NCBI RefSeq assembly: GCF_041380235.1
Contig: NZ_JBGIYY010000006.1
Span: forward strand, 1 to 64,000
DNA from: Glaciecola sp041380235
Lineage (GTDB): Bacteria > Pseudomonadota > Gammaproteobacteria > Enterobacterales > Alteromonadaceae
Reading direction: 5' to 3'
DNA length: 64,000 nucleotides
The translations under genes and the position numbers were made by a program. Shown here in pieces: positions 44,988 to 53,168 of the stretch (position 1 is the first letter of the stretch; the number at the start of each line of letters is the position of its first letter). The notes under the pieces were generated by a model. It did not search any database. It worked only from the letters and a program-made list of their open reading frames with translations, and was not told the origin of the DNA.

Positions 44988-46682
44988 ATGGAAAGCTTTG
45001 CGGAGCTAGTAGACAAACTCTACTTTACGTCTAGTAATCTCGCGAAATCAGCATTGATAAAAGCATATTTAAGCAATACTAAAGATCCCGATAGAGGATG
45101 GGCAATTGCTGCTATTGCAGGCACCTTGAATTTTGATTTTTTTAAGCGCAAGTTAATTAAGGATCTTATCGAAGAACGGGTTGACCCTTTGCTATTTGCG
45201 CTAAGCTACGACTATGTCGGAGAGATGAGCGAAACCGTATCGCATTTATGGGTAAGCGAGAATGACGACCCACCGGCCCTTGCTACCTTACCCAATTTAC
45301 ATTCTGTAATAGAGCGATTCGCCGAAGGCTCGCGCAGCGAAAATCGAACATTTCTTATCAGTCTTTTAAACAGCATGTCAGCATCCCAACGTTGGGCACT
45401 TTTAAAATTAGGTACTCGCGGACTAAGAATTGGCGTTTCTGTGCGCTTTTTAAAAAAAGTATTAGCTGAATACGGACAGCAATTTAACCCCGACATTTGC
45501 GTCGAAGACATCGAACGCCTTTGGCATGGGTTAAGCCCACCATACCAATCATTACTAAGCTGGCTTGAGGGAAAAACTGAGATACCCGACGTCAGCGATA
45601 GCGTGACCTTCCAACCGGTGATGCTCTCCCATCCGTTTGATGAAAATGAAATTGAAGCCATTACGCCAGAGCTTTGGCAGGCCGAATGGAAATACGATGG
45701 GATCCGTGTGCAGTTAGTAGTGACTAAAGCCGGTAAAGCGCTATTTAGCCGAACAGGCGATGACATCAGCGCTTCGTTTCCTGAAATATTAGAAGCGCTT
45801 GATATCGAGCATATTCATGGCATTTTTGACGGCGAACTGATTGCGCTTAATCCAGTACAGAACGAAGACCTAAGCACATTTTCAAAGCCCTCAATCCCCT
45901 TCCAAGGTATTTTGGACGTAAAAAATGATACTCAGCAGTGGCACATAGGCTCATTTAATCAACTGCAACAAAGATTAAACAAAAAGAAGCCCAGCAAAAA
46001 ACTCATCGCTGAATTTCCGGCGGGGATCATTCTTTACGATGCTTTATTACTGAACAACGTGGACTTAAGAGATAAGAGTTTAGAAAAGCGAAGTAATGCA
46101 CTACAGAGCTGGTTCAGTGCTCAACCCTATGCGCATCTGCATCTGTCTGTTGCGCTTAGATTTTCTAATACCGAGCAACTGCGAAAGTTAAGAGAACAAG
46201 CCGCTGGACTTGAACAAGGCTATATCGAGGGCCTAATGTTAAAGCGTAAAACCAGTCAGTATCACTCGGGCCGACCCAAAGGCAAATGGTACAAGTGGAA
46301 ACGCAATCCAAAATTAATTGATGCGGTAATGATGTATGCTCAGCGCGGACATGGCAAACGCTCTTCGTTTTACTCCGACTATACATTTGGCTGCTGGCAG
46401 GGGGATTTATTACTGCCCGTTGGTAAAGCGTATAGCGGATTTACCGATATAGAACTTAAGCGCCTCGACAACTGGATCAGAAAAAACACAATGGCTCGTT
46501 TTGGACCGGTAAAAGAAGTACATAAAGCGCTGGTTTTGGAAATCGCTTTTGACTCTGTACATGTTTCTAAAAGACACAAATCGGGAGTGGCTATGCGATT
46601 TCCGAGAGTACATAGAATTCGTTGGGATAAGCCCGCAAGTGAAGCCAACCAACTTTCTGATTTAAAAGATTTGATACAATAG
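44988..46682 (+). CDS. ATP-dependent DNA ligase
   Basis: A 564-residue ligase. An N-terminal DNA-binding domain (about 1-200) precedes the nucleotidyltransferase domain with the adenylated lysine in EWKYDGIRVQ (Lys235), GIFDGELIA as motif III and GLMLKRKTSQYHSGRPKGKWYKWKR (split motifs IV-V), then an OB domain. It seals nicks with ATP, in contrast to the NAD-dependent LigA that bacteria use for replication. It forms a pair with the exonuclease (two-base gap) and belongs to the four-gene repair set. Confidence 0.95.
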   Translation: MESFAELVDKLYFTSSNLAKSALIKAYLSNTKDPDRGWAIAAIAGTLNFDFFKRKLIKDLIEERVDPLLFALSYDYVGEMSETVSHLWVSENDDPPALATLPNLHSVIERFAEGSRSENRTFLISLLNSMSASQRWALLKLGTRGLRIGVSVRFLKKVLAEYGQQFNPDICVEDIERLWHGLSPPYQSLLSWLEGKTEIPDVSDSVTFQPVMLSHPFDENEIEAITPELWQAEWKYDGIRVQLVVTKAGKALFSRTGDDISASFPEILEALDIEHIHGIFDGELIALNPVQNEDLSTFSKPSIPFQGILDVKNDTQQWHIGSFNQLQQRLNKKKPSKKLIAEFPAGIILYDALLLNNVDLRDKSLEKRSNALQSWFSAQPYAHLHLSVALRFSNTEQLRKLREQAAGLEQGYIEGLMLKRKTSQYHSGRPKGKWYKWKRNPKLIDAVMMYAQRGHGKRSSFYSDYTFGCWQGDLLLPVGKAYSGFTDIELKRLDNWIRKNTMARFGPVKEVHKALVLEIAFDSVHVSKRHKSGVAMRFPRVHRIRWDKPASEANQLSDLKDLIQ

Positions 46683-46780
46683 ATTACGTTGCTGATACTT
46701 TTTAAGCAAACTAGATTTTTTAAACAGCGTATACTTGGATTAATGTTTTCAACCATAGTTTTCATAAGGTAAAGCTATCT

Positions 46781-48430
46781 ATGCTGCTTCGGCACAAGCT
46801 AAACTTCTTTATTGCCTTAACTGGCCTGTTGACCGCCTTGCTTAGCTATGGTGTAAGCGTATGGGTCCTCGATAATTTTCTTGCCAAAAAAAACTCCGAT
46901 CAAACACAAGCGCTGACCAGCAGTATTCAACAAGATATTGAAGTATTCGATCGCTTGTTGCTACTGGCAGAAGAAAAGTGGGAATCAGAGCTAAAAACTT
47001 CTTTACCCGCGCTGGCGAAGGAACTTTTCGAGCTATCTTTAGATAACAACGACATTTCTATCGCTGTCCTAGAAGCGCTCAAAAGCAAATATAATCTTTC
47101 AGATTTACATTTGATCGATAAAGACATGACCGTTTTTGCAAGCACCTTCGAGTCTGAAATAGGCTTAGATATGAACGCTTATGGCAACGACTATGTAAAA
47201 AATATACAAGGTGTGCTCAACCAAGATTTGTTTTTTACTCATCGCGTTTCATTATCAACCATTACCGGAAATTTAAAAAAGTATGCTTATTTCAGCCAAA
47301 AAGGCAGCGACATCGTAATTAATGGCGACATAGACCTTAAAGAGCGCTTGCTTTCAGAAAATAAAAACGAAGTAGCGGATTATTTATTTGGTGACTATGT
47401 CAAAAAACTAGTCGCAAAATATAAAACGATTAGCCGAATTGACCTATTTATTTTAAGCCCCGTTGATCAGTGGTCATTGTTCAATCCCGGTGTCAGAATT
47501 GAGGAAGATAAAGCAAGAAGTCTATTTAATGGCACTTATCGGCAAGCCGAGCAAAGTAAATCAATTATTCAGCATGTAGACTTACAATCGTATCGCAGAG
47601 TCGGTTTTAAAGCCTTTTTACAAATAGATTTTGATGATTCACTGTTGGCAGAAACAAAAACGAATCTGCGGATTTTTCTACTAGTCAGCGCGACTTTAAT
47701 AGTACTCATCAGTTTTTTTATCATACATATCATCACCAAAAAACTGATTTTAAATAGATTTGGACATTTATTATCACAAATTCAAGAAAAGCACTCCGAT
47801 CAAGATGATGCTATACACTTGGCAGGTAATGACGAACTATCGCGCTTAGGCTCCGAAATTAACAAGTTGATGGAGCGTATTAAGATAGAAAAGGATACGA
47901 ATAAATGGCTTACCGGAATATCCGAAAAAGACAGCTTAACTGACTTAGGCAATCGGCGCTGGTTTGACCAAAAGCTTGAGTCTGAATGGGCCTTAGCCAA
48001 GGCCAATGGCGATGACTTTTCAATAGCGATGATTGATGTCGACTGCTTTAAAAATTATAACGACGAATATGGGCATATTGAAGGCGACCAATGTTTACAA
48101 TCCATTGCCAGTGCATTGCTGAAAATAGTCAATTCTGAAAGTGGTCATATCGCCCGCTATGGTGGCGAAGAGTTTGTTTGTATTTTACCTAAAACGAATA
48201 TGGCAGATGCCAAGCATATTATGGAATCGATGCAGGCAAGCATTAAAGCGCTCAATATCATGCATGAAAGCTCGGATGTAGCCAGTTATGTAACCTTAAG
48301 CTTAGGTTGTTTTAGCGCTAGTGGGCGCAATAATATTGAGGCAAGCGAAATTTTAAAGCGTGCTGATTTATTATTATATCAATCCAAACGCAACGGGAAA
48401 AACTGTATTACCCAAGATGAATTAATATGA
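46781..48430 (+). CDS. Membrane-bound diguanylate cyclase
   Basis: A 549-residue cyclase making cyclic di-GMP. There is a transmembrane segment near residues 7-29, a periplasmic region of about 265 residues, a second segment near 297-318 (FLLVSATLIVLISFF), a HAMP-like linker with LSRLGSEINKLMERI, and a GGDEF domain with RYGGEEFVCILP. No RxxD inhibitory site occurs five residues before GGEEF, so product inhibition by that site is not expected. Its stop overlaps the start of the next gene (ATGA). Confidence 0.93.
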   Translation: MLLRHKLNFFIALTGLLTALLSYGVSVWVLDNFLAKKNSDQTQALTSSIQQDIEVFDRLLLLAEEKWESELKTSLPALAKELFELSLDNNDISIAVLEALKSKYNLSDLHLIDKDMTVFASTFESEIGLDMNAYGNDYVKNIQGVLNQDLFFTHRVSLSTITGNLKKYAYFSQKGSDIVINGDIDLKERLLSENKNEVADYLFGDYVKKLVAKYKTISRIDLFILSPVDQWSLFNPGVRIEEDKARSLFNGTYRQAEQSKSIIQHVDLQSYRRVGFKAFLQIDFDDSLLAETKTNLRIFLLVSATLIVLISFFIIHIITKKLILNRFGHLLSQIQEKHSDQDDAIHLAGNDELSRLGSEINKLMERIKIEKDTNKWLTGISEKDSLTDLGNRRWFDQKLESEWALAKANGDDFSIAMIDVDCFKNYNDEYGHIEGDQCLQSIASALLKIVNSESGHIARYGGEEFVCILPKTNMADAKHIMESMQASIKALNIMHESSDVASYVTLSLGCFSASGRNNIEASEILKRADLLLYQSKRNGKNCITQDELI

Positions 48431-49578
48431 ATATCAATGAACTGAATACGCCTTGCCTATTAATTGACCAACAAAAAATGCGCCACAATATAGCAAGGCT
48501 ATCGACGCATATCGAAGGGCTCGCCTGCAAAATACGTCCGCATGTTAAAACACATAAATCCATAGAAATCACCCAAGAGATCATTGCAGGTGGCAATGTA
48601 AGTGGCATAACTGTGTCTACGATAAAAGAAGCTCAACATTTTTTTGCGAATGGCTTTAGCGATATTCTATATGCAGTAGGGATTGTTCCTAACAAATTTG
48701 CTCAAGTGCGCGCATTGCGTGAGCAAGGCTGCGATATTAAAGTTATCTTAGACAGCCTAGAGGCTGCCATCTTGCTGATAGACTATGCACGTCAAAACAG
48801 TTGTTGGTTTAGCGTTCTCATTGAGTTAGATGTTGATAATCATCGTGCAGGTGTTAACCCGTCAAGCGATGATCTAATCGAAATTGCAAAAGCACTCGCA
48901 TGCGCTGCTAATATAGACTTTCTGGGTGTAATGACTCATGCCGGAGGTTCATATCAATGCGCTACCCTTGATACGCAAAAAGCATTGGCAACACAAGAGC
49001 GTGATCTTGCGGTATTTGCGGCTGAGCGCATCCGAAAACACCAGATACCCTGCCCAGTTGTTTCTATCGGATCGACTCCCACGGCTTTTGCAATTGATGA
49101 CCTTAGCGGAGTCACTGAAGTAAGAGCCGGTGTTTATGTGCTGTTTGATTTAGTAATGTCTGGCTTAGGTGTATGCAATGAGACCGATATCGCGATCAGT
49201 GTGCTTGGTAGCGTCATTGGTTTTCAAAAACAAAAACAGCATGTACTAATTGATGCGGGTTGGATGGCTATGTCTAGAGACAGAGGCACCAGCGGTCAAG
49301 CAGTTGACCAAGGCTACGGCGTGATTTGTAATCACAGGGGCGAGATACAGTCTGGGCTGATAATACATAGTGCCAATCAAGAGCACGGCATTGTTGGCAC
49401 TCGCTCTCAAACTCTCTCAAACGAACAAGAGCTCAAGCAACTGAATCAATTTAACATTGGTGATGTACTAAGAGTACTGCCCAATCATGCATGCGCTACC
49501 GCCGCGCAGTACGAAACATACTATTTGGTTTCTGGCACTGAGGTTTTAGCACAGTTGCATTCAGTAAATGGCTGGTGA
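48427..49578 (+). CDS. PLP enzyme of the DSD1/D-threonine aldolase family
   Basis: A 383-residue enzyme with an alanine-racemase-type barrel (about 1-255) and a C-terminal beta domain. The PLP lysine lies in IRPHVKTHKSIEI near residues 36-48. VVSIGSTPTA and VRAGVYVLFDL bind the cofactor phosphate, and the C-terminal metal ligands of this family are in NQEHGI and LPNHACATAA. Relatives are D-serine dehydratases, D-threonine aldolases or 3-hydroxyaspartate aldolases; which one cannot be told here. Its ATG overlaps the cyclase stop. Confidence 0.85.
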   Translation: MNINELNTPCLLIDQQKMRHNIARLSTHIEGLACKIRPHVKTHKSIEITQEIIAGGNVSGITVSTIKEAQHFFANGFSDILYAVGIVPNKFAQVRALREQGCDIKVILDSLEAAILLIDYARQNSCWFSVLIELDVDNHRAGVNPSSDDLIEIAKALACAANIDFLGVMTHAGGSYQCATLDTQKALATQERDLAVFAAERIRKHQIPCPVVSIGSTPTAFAIDDLSGVTEVRAGVYVLFDLVMSGLGVCNETDIAISVLGSVIGFQKQKQHVLIDAGWMAMSRDRGTSGQAVDQGYGVICNHRGEIQSGLIIHSANQEHGIVGTRSQTLSNEQELKQLNQFNIGDVLRVLPNHACATAAQYETYYLVSGTEVLAQLHSVNGW

Positions 49579-49613
49579 GCATACGAATATCATCAGCCCA
49601 AATAGAATGTAGC

Positions 49614-50222
49614 TTATGCTTTGGCAGAAGGTCTATTTCTCATTTGTTGGTACCATCGGGTTAATTGCGGGTGCTCATCGCCCAACTTTATGTCAACCAC
49701 CCGCGCAAAATCGATTGAGCAAAACGCGGTAATATCGGCAATCGAGTATTTATCTCCCGCAATGTATTCGCTTTGCTCCAAACGCCGCTCTAAAACTTTA
49801 AGAAACTTTACAGCATTGATACCGGCTTCTTTTCCATACTCAGGCACGGGCGTCATCCTATCTTTAAAATAGCCGGTGCTATGCTGAAAACACATACCAA
49901 TTTGCATGAACAAGCAAAATTCTACTTGGCGCTGCCACATCATTACTTGCCCCTTTTCTAGAGCCGTTTCACCAAACAAATAGGGCGCAGGTTGCAGAGC
50001 TTCAAAATAGGTGCATATTGCGTCGCTTTCACTAATGCAGGTTCCATCATCTAGCTCTAAAATAGGAACTTTACCGATCGGGTTCTTTGCGCGCATGTGT
50101 TTGGAAAGGTTTTCACCCTTTTCAATATCGACCTGTACATATTCCATTTCAATGCCTTTTTCAGCCAAAAATATTCTGACGCGGCGCGGCGTAGGAGCAG
50201 TCTTAGTATCGTAAATTTTCAT
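49614..50222 (-). CDS. Glutathione S-transferase family protein
   Basis: A 202-residue cytosolic GST-like protein. The N-terminal thioredoxin-like domain has KIYDTKTAPTPRRVRIFLAEKG, and NPIGKVPILELDDGTCISESDAI near residues 51-73 holds the cis-proline and the glutathione-binding ES motif. The C-terminal all-helical domain has KYSIADITAFCSIDFAR near 156-172. The substrate is unknown, and the gene stands alone. Confidence 0.9.
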   Translation of the reverse strand: MKIYDTKTAPTPRRVRIFLAEKGIEMEYVQVDIEKGENLSKHMRAKNPIGKVPILELDDGTCISESDAICTYFEALQPAPYLFGETALEKGQVMMWQRQVEFCLFMQIGMCFQHSTGYFKDRMTPVPEYGKEAGINAVKFLKVLERRLEQSEYIAGDKYSIADITAFCSIDFARVVDIKLGDEHPQLTRWYQQMRNRPSAKA

Positions 50223-50320
50223 GTAAACAATATCCTGTGGTCAATCGTTAACTGTGCTTGAAAAGTGTGCACCCTTTTATATCGAGCTTTATAGTAATAC
50301 ACCTATATCTAAGCACTTAC

Positions 50321-51097
50321 TTATTTAGGTGATAGTTTTCTATAAATTTGAATGTAGTTCACCGCAAGGCTCTTGCTTAGACGCCATTGCTTAGTGAAAG
50401 GGTTATAAACCATACCTTTTTCGTCAATTAACTGTAAACGATTGATAGAGGCCCAGCTGTTTAGCTCAATAGGTTTGATAAACATATGCCAGTTATGCGT
50501 ACCGATGGGTAAATAGCGCATAATGTATTCTGCACCAACAATCCCAATTAAGTATGAGCGCAAGGTACGATTTAAAGTAGCGAATACCAAACAACCGCCC
50601 GGCTTTGTCAATTGACTGCACTCTTGCACCAACTCTTTGGGCATTGGCACATGTTCCACGACTTCAGCGTTGATCACCGCATCATATTGAATATTGTCTT
50701 TAAGCGCATGTTCAGCCAGCATATGGCGATATTCAATATCGAGCTTACTCTTGAGAGCATGACGGCGGGCAACTTGCACGCTCATTTCGCTCGCGTCAAT
50801 ACCTGTGACCCTCGCCCCTGCTTTAGCAAGTGCTTCACTGACTAAACCGCCGCCACTGCCTACATCGAGTATCGTGAGATCTTTGAGGCAGTCGATTGAA
50901 TGATGGTTGCGGCCAAAATGCTTTGCTATCTGTTCGATAAAATATTCAGAACGGGCTTTATTAAAAATCAATGCAGTCTTGTATTTGCCGTTTGGATCCC
51001 ACCAGTTTTCAGCGAGTTTGTCGAACTTAGCAATTTCTTCTGCAGAAATATTTTCCGTTTCTTTTGTCACTGAACTAAGCTGACTCTTATCTAACAT
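50321..51097 (-). CDS. ubiG: Ubiquinone biosynthesis O-methyltransferase UbiG
   Basis: A 258-residue SAM-dependent methyltransferase that performs both O-methylations in ubiquinone synthesis. FDKLAENWWDPNGKYKTALIFN near residues 25-46 is the UbiG signature. The SAM-binding DVGSGGGLVSEALAKAG is near 76-92, and VVEHVPMP near 146-153 follows. It is slightly longer than E. coli UbiG (240), mainly at the N-terminus. It is divergent from the DUF2237 gene, 38 bases apart. Confidence 0.95.
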   Translation of the reverse strand: MLDKSQLSSVTKETENISAEEIAKFDKLAENWWDPNGKYKTALIFNKARSEYFIEQIAKHFGRNHHSIDCLKDLTILDVGSGGGLVSEALAKAGARVTGIDASEMSVQVARRHALKSKLDIEYRHMLAEHALKDNIQYDAVINAEVVEHVPMPKELVQECSQLTKPGGCLVFATLNRTLRSYLIGIVGAEYIMRYLPIGTHNWHMFIKPIELNSWASINRLQLIDEKGMVYNPFTKQWRLSKSLAVNYIQIYRKLSPK

Positions 51098-51135
51098 CGT
51101 ATACCCTCATAAGTATGTAATTTAAAAGGACCAAC

Positions 51136-51498
51136 ATGGCGAACGAAACCAACGTATTAGGCGACCCTTTGCAACTTTGCTGCGGCAACACTGGCTACAC
51201 CCGAGAGGGCTTTTGCTATGTACCTAACAGTGACTATGGCAATCACAGTGTTTGTGCTGTGATGACCGACGAATTTTTGCAATATTCTAAAGCTTGCGGC
51301 AATGATTTAATCACCCCCAACCCGATGTATGACTTTAAAGGCCTTAAAGCGGGCGACCGCTGGTGCTTGTGCGCGAGTCGATGGTATCAAGCAATTGCTG
51401 CTAATGTTGCGCCTCCAGTCATCCTAGGAGCAACCAACAGCAAATCATTAGCGCTTATTCCATTAGAAGTACTACAAGAATATGCACTAAAAACCTAA
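51136..51498 (+). CDS. DUF2237 family protein
   Basis: A 120-residue protein with the DUF2237 pattern: NVLGDPLQLCCGNTGYTREGF near the N-terminus, CAVMTDEFLQYSKACGNDL near 36-54 and GLKAGDRWCLCASRW near 71-85, with several conserved cysteines. Function is unknown. An AAAGGA site precedes the ATG. The stop overlaps that of the convergent DUF4112 gene by three or four bases. Confidence 0.88.
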   Translation: MANETNVLGDPLQLCCGNTGYTREGFCYVPNSDYGNHSVCAVMTDEFLQYSKACGNDLITPNPMYDFKGLKAGDRWCLCASRWYQAIAANVAPPVILGATNSKSLALIPLEVLQEYALKT

Positions 51499-51983
51499 TG
51501 GCTGGTGTCGTCCTGATCAGACGGCACTTTTTGCTTATCTTCCCAATCTTTTACCATCTGAGCCCTCAAGGCATCGATTTTGTCTTTATTTTCTGAGACC
51601 CACCATTGTTCAATAATTCTGACATTGCGCTGATTAGCTTTAAAGAAAATATCGGCGATGTCTCCTAATATTGGCACAAAACCCAATAAAAAATCGATGA
51701 GGGAATTGCCTAACATCTTGATTTTTAATGCCTTCGGAACACCTAAAGAATGCCCTAACTGTATAATTCTAAAAGAAGCAAGCATCATAATAGGATCACC
51801 GATGACCGGAATCAGGCCCACCAAAAAATCCAAACCGACTTTAATCCCGATGAATGGAATGCGTACTGCGGTATCCAATAAGTTCGCAAGACCTTGCGCC
51901 TCTAAAAGGGCATCTGGCGCCTTTAAAGCTTCCGTCGTTTCGGCAAGAGGCTTTGCCTGAGTGGGCTGCAGATCCTGACTCAT
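51495..51983 (-). CDS. DUF4112 family membrane protein
   Basis: A 162-residue protein. LANLLDTAVRIPFIGIKVGLDFLVGLIPVIGD (split into two blocks at residues 32-63) and IDFLLGFVPILGDIADIFFKANQRN (about 111-135) match DUF4112, with two hydrophobic hairpins likely in the inner membrane. Function is unknown. Its ATG overlaps the hemH stop, so it is probably translated with ferrochelatase. Confidence 0.85.
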   Translation of the reverse strand: MSQDLQPTQAKPLAETTEALKAPDALLEAQGLANLLDTAVRIPFIGIKVGLDFLVGLIPVIGDPIMMLASFRIIQLGHSLGVPKALKIKMLGNSLIDFLLGFVPILGDIADIFFKANQRNVRIIEQWWVSENKDKIDALRAQMVKDWEDKQKVPSDQDDTSH

Positions 51984-53059
51984 TTTTCTGAACCCAGTCC
52001 CTTTGCCAATTGCTCACGCTGCTGGTAGTCATCCCCAACTTTCCAGCCCTGCATATTGTCTACCAATAAGGTAAACAGCATGTCTAAATGCGCATCGTCG
52101 CTATTTAAGCATTCGATATATTCATAACGCTCTCCGCCAGCATGCATAAAATACTCACAATTTTCTTCGCCTATCTCTTCAATTGTCTCTAGACAATCAG
52201 AGGAAAACCCAGGGCAGACTACTTGCAAAGACTTCACACCTTGACTAGGCAGCTTCTTAAAGGTTTCGTCAGTATATGGCGTTAACCATTCCTCGCGTCC
52301 AAAGCGAGACTGAAATGTCGTCATGTACTCATCACTTTTAAGAGAGAGTTTTTCAGCAATTAATCGAGAAGTTTTGTGACACTCGCAGTGATAAGGGTCG
52401 CCGTTTTTCAAATATCGCTTAGGAATTCCGTGATAAGAAAATATCAACTTGTCAGCACGCCCATGTTTGTCCCAATGAGCCTGTATTTTGTCAGCCAAAC
52501 AAGCAATATAATTGTCGTTATCGTGATAGTGGCTAACAAACCTAAAATCAGGCAACCAACGACGCTTGGTAAAATCTTCTGCCAAAGCATCAAAGGTTGA
52601 GCCGCTAGTAGACGCACAATATTGAGGATACAGTGGCAATAAAATAATCTTACGTGCACCTTGCGCCAGCAAACTCTCCACAGCGGTTGATACCGATGGC
52701 TCGCCGTAACGCATGGCAAACTCCACAACCACATCATCTCCATACTTTTCACTAAAGCGTTTTGCTAAGCCCTCAGCTTGATGCTTGGTATGAGTGAGTA
52801 GAGGTGAGCCTTCGTCTGTCCAAACGGTTTGATATGCCTTTGCCGAACGAGCGGGGCGAATGTTTAAAATGATAATATTCAAAACAAACCACCAAATTAG
52901 TTTTGGTACTTCAACTACTCGTGGATCAGACAAAAACTGTTTTAAATAGGGTCTAAGCGCCTGTTTAGTAGGAGCTTGTGGTGTGCCAAGATTACTAATC
53001 AACACTCCGATTTTGTCAGCTTGCACATGGGTAAAGGCTTCTTGCGAACGATACTTCAT
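51980..53059 (-). CDS. hemH: Ferrochelatase
   Basis: A 359-residue enzyme inserting Fe2+ into protoporphyrin IX, the last step of heme synthesis. KIGVLISNLGTPQAPT near residues 16-31 is the family start. The catalytic His is in FSYHGIPKRYL near 208-218 and the catalytic Glu in CPGFSSDCLETIEEI near 282-296. It is longer than E. coli HemH (320) at both ends. A perfect 28-bp palindrome lies 50 bases upstream of its start, between it and abgT. Confidence 0.95.
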   Translation of the reverse strand: MKYRSQEAFTHVQADKIGVLISNLGTPQAPTKQALRPYLKQFLSDPRVVEVPKLIWWFVLNIIILNIRPARSAKAYQTVWTDEGSPLLTHTKHQAEGLAKRFSEKYGDDVVVEFAMRYGEPSVSTAVESLLAQGARKIILLPLYPQYCASTSGSTFDALAEDFTKRRWLPDFRFVSHYHDNDNYIACLADKIQAHWDKHGRADKLIFSYHGIPKRYLKNGDPYHCECHKTSRLIAEKLSLKSDEYMTTFQSRFGREEWLTPYTDETFKKLPSQGVKSLQVVCPGFSSDCLETIEEIGEENCEYFMHAGGERYEYIECLNSDDAHLDMLFTLLVDNMQGWKVGDDYQQREQLAKGLGSEK

Positions 53060-53109
53060 AGAATTATTAATGTTGTCTTTAGGGCGAATGTTTAAAAATA
53101 CGTATTAAC

Positions 53110-53137
53110 ATTAGCTTTGGACTAGTCCAAAGCTAAT
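53110..53137. terminator. Perfect 28-bp palindrome between abgT and hemH
   Basis: Two 14-base arms meet without a spacer at CTAG (53122-53125); the arms contain TTAGCTTTGGA and its complement. On the plus strand it is followed by TTTCTATTTTT. It lies 32 bases past the abgT stop and 50 bases before the hemH ATG, both on the minus strand. It may be the abgT terminator, although the minus-strand T-run is poor, or an operator or leader element of hemH. Confidence 0.5.
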
Positions 53138-53168
53138 TTCTATTTTTGCCACGATACAGTGGGCGCCT

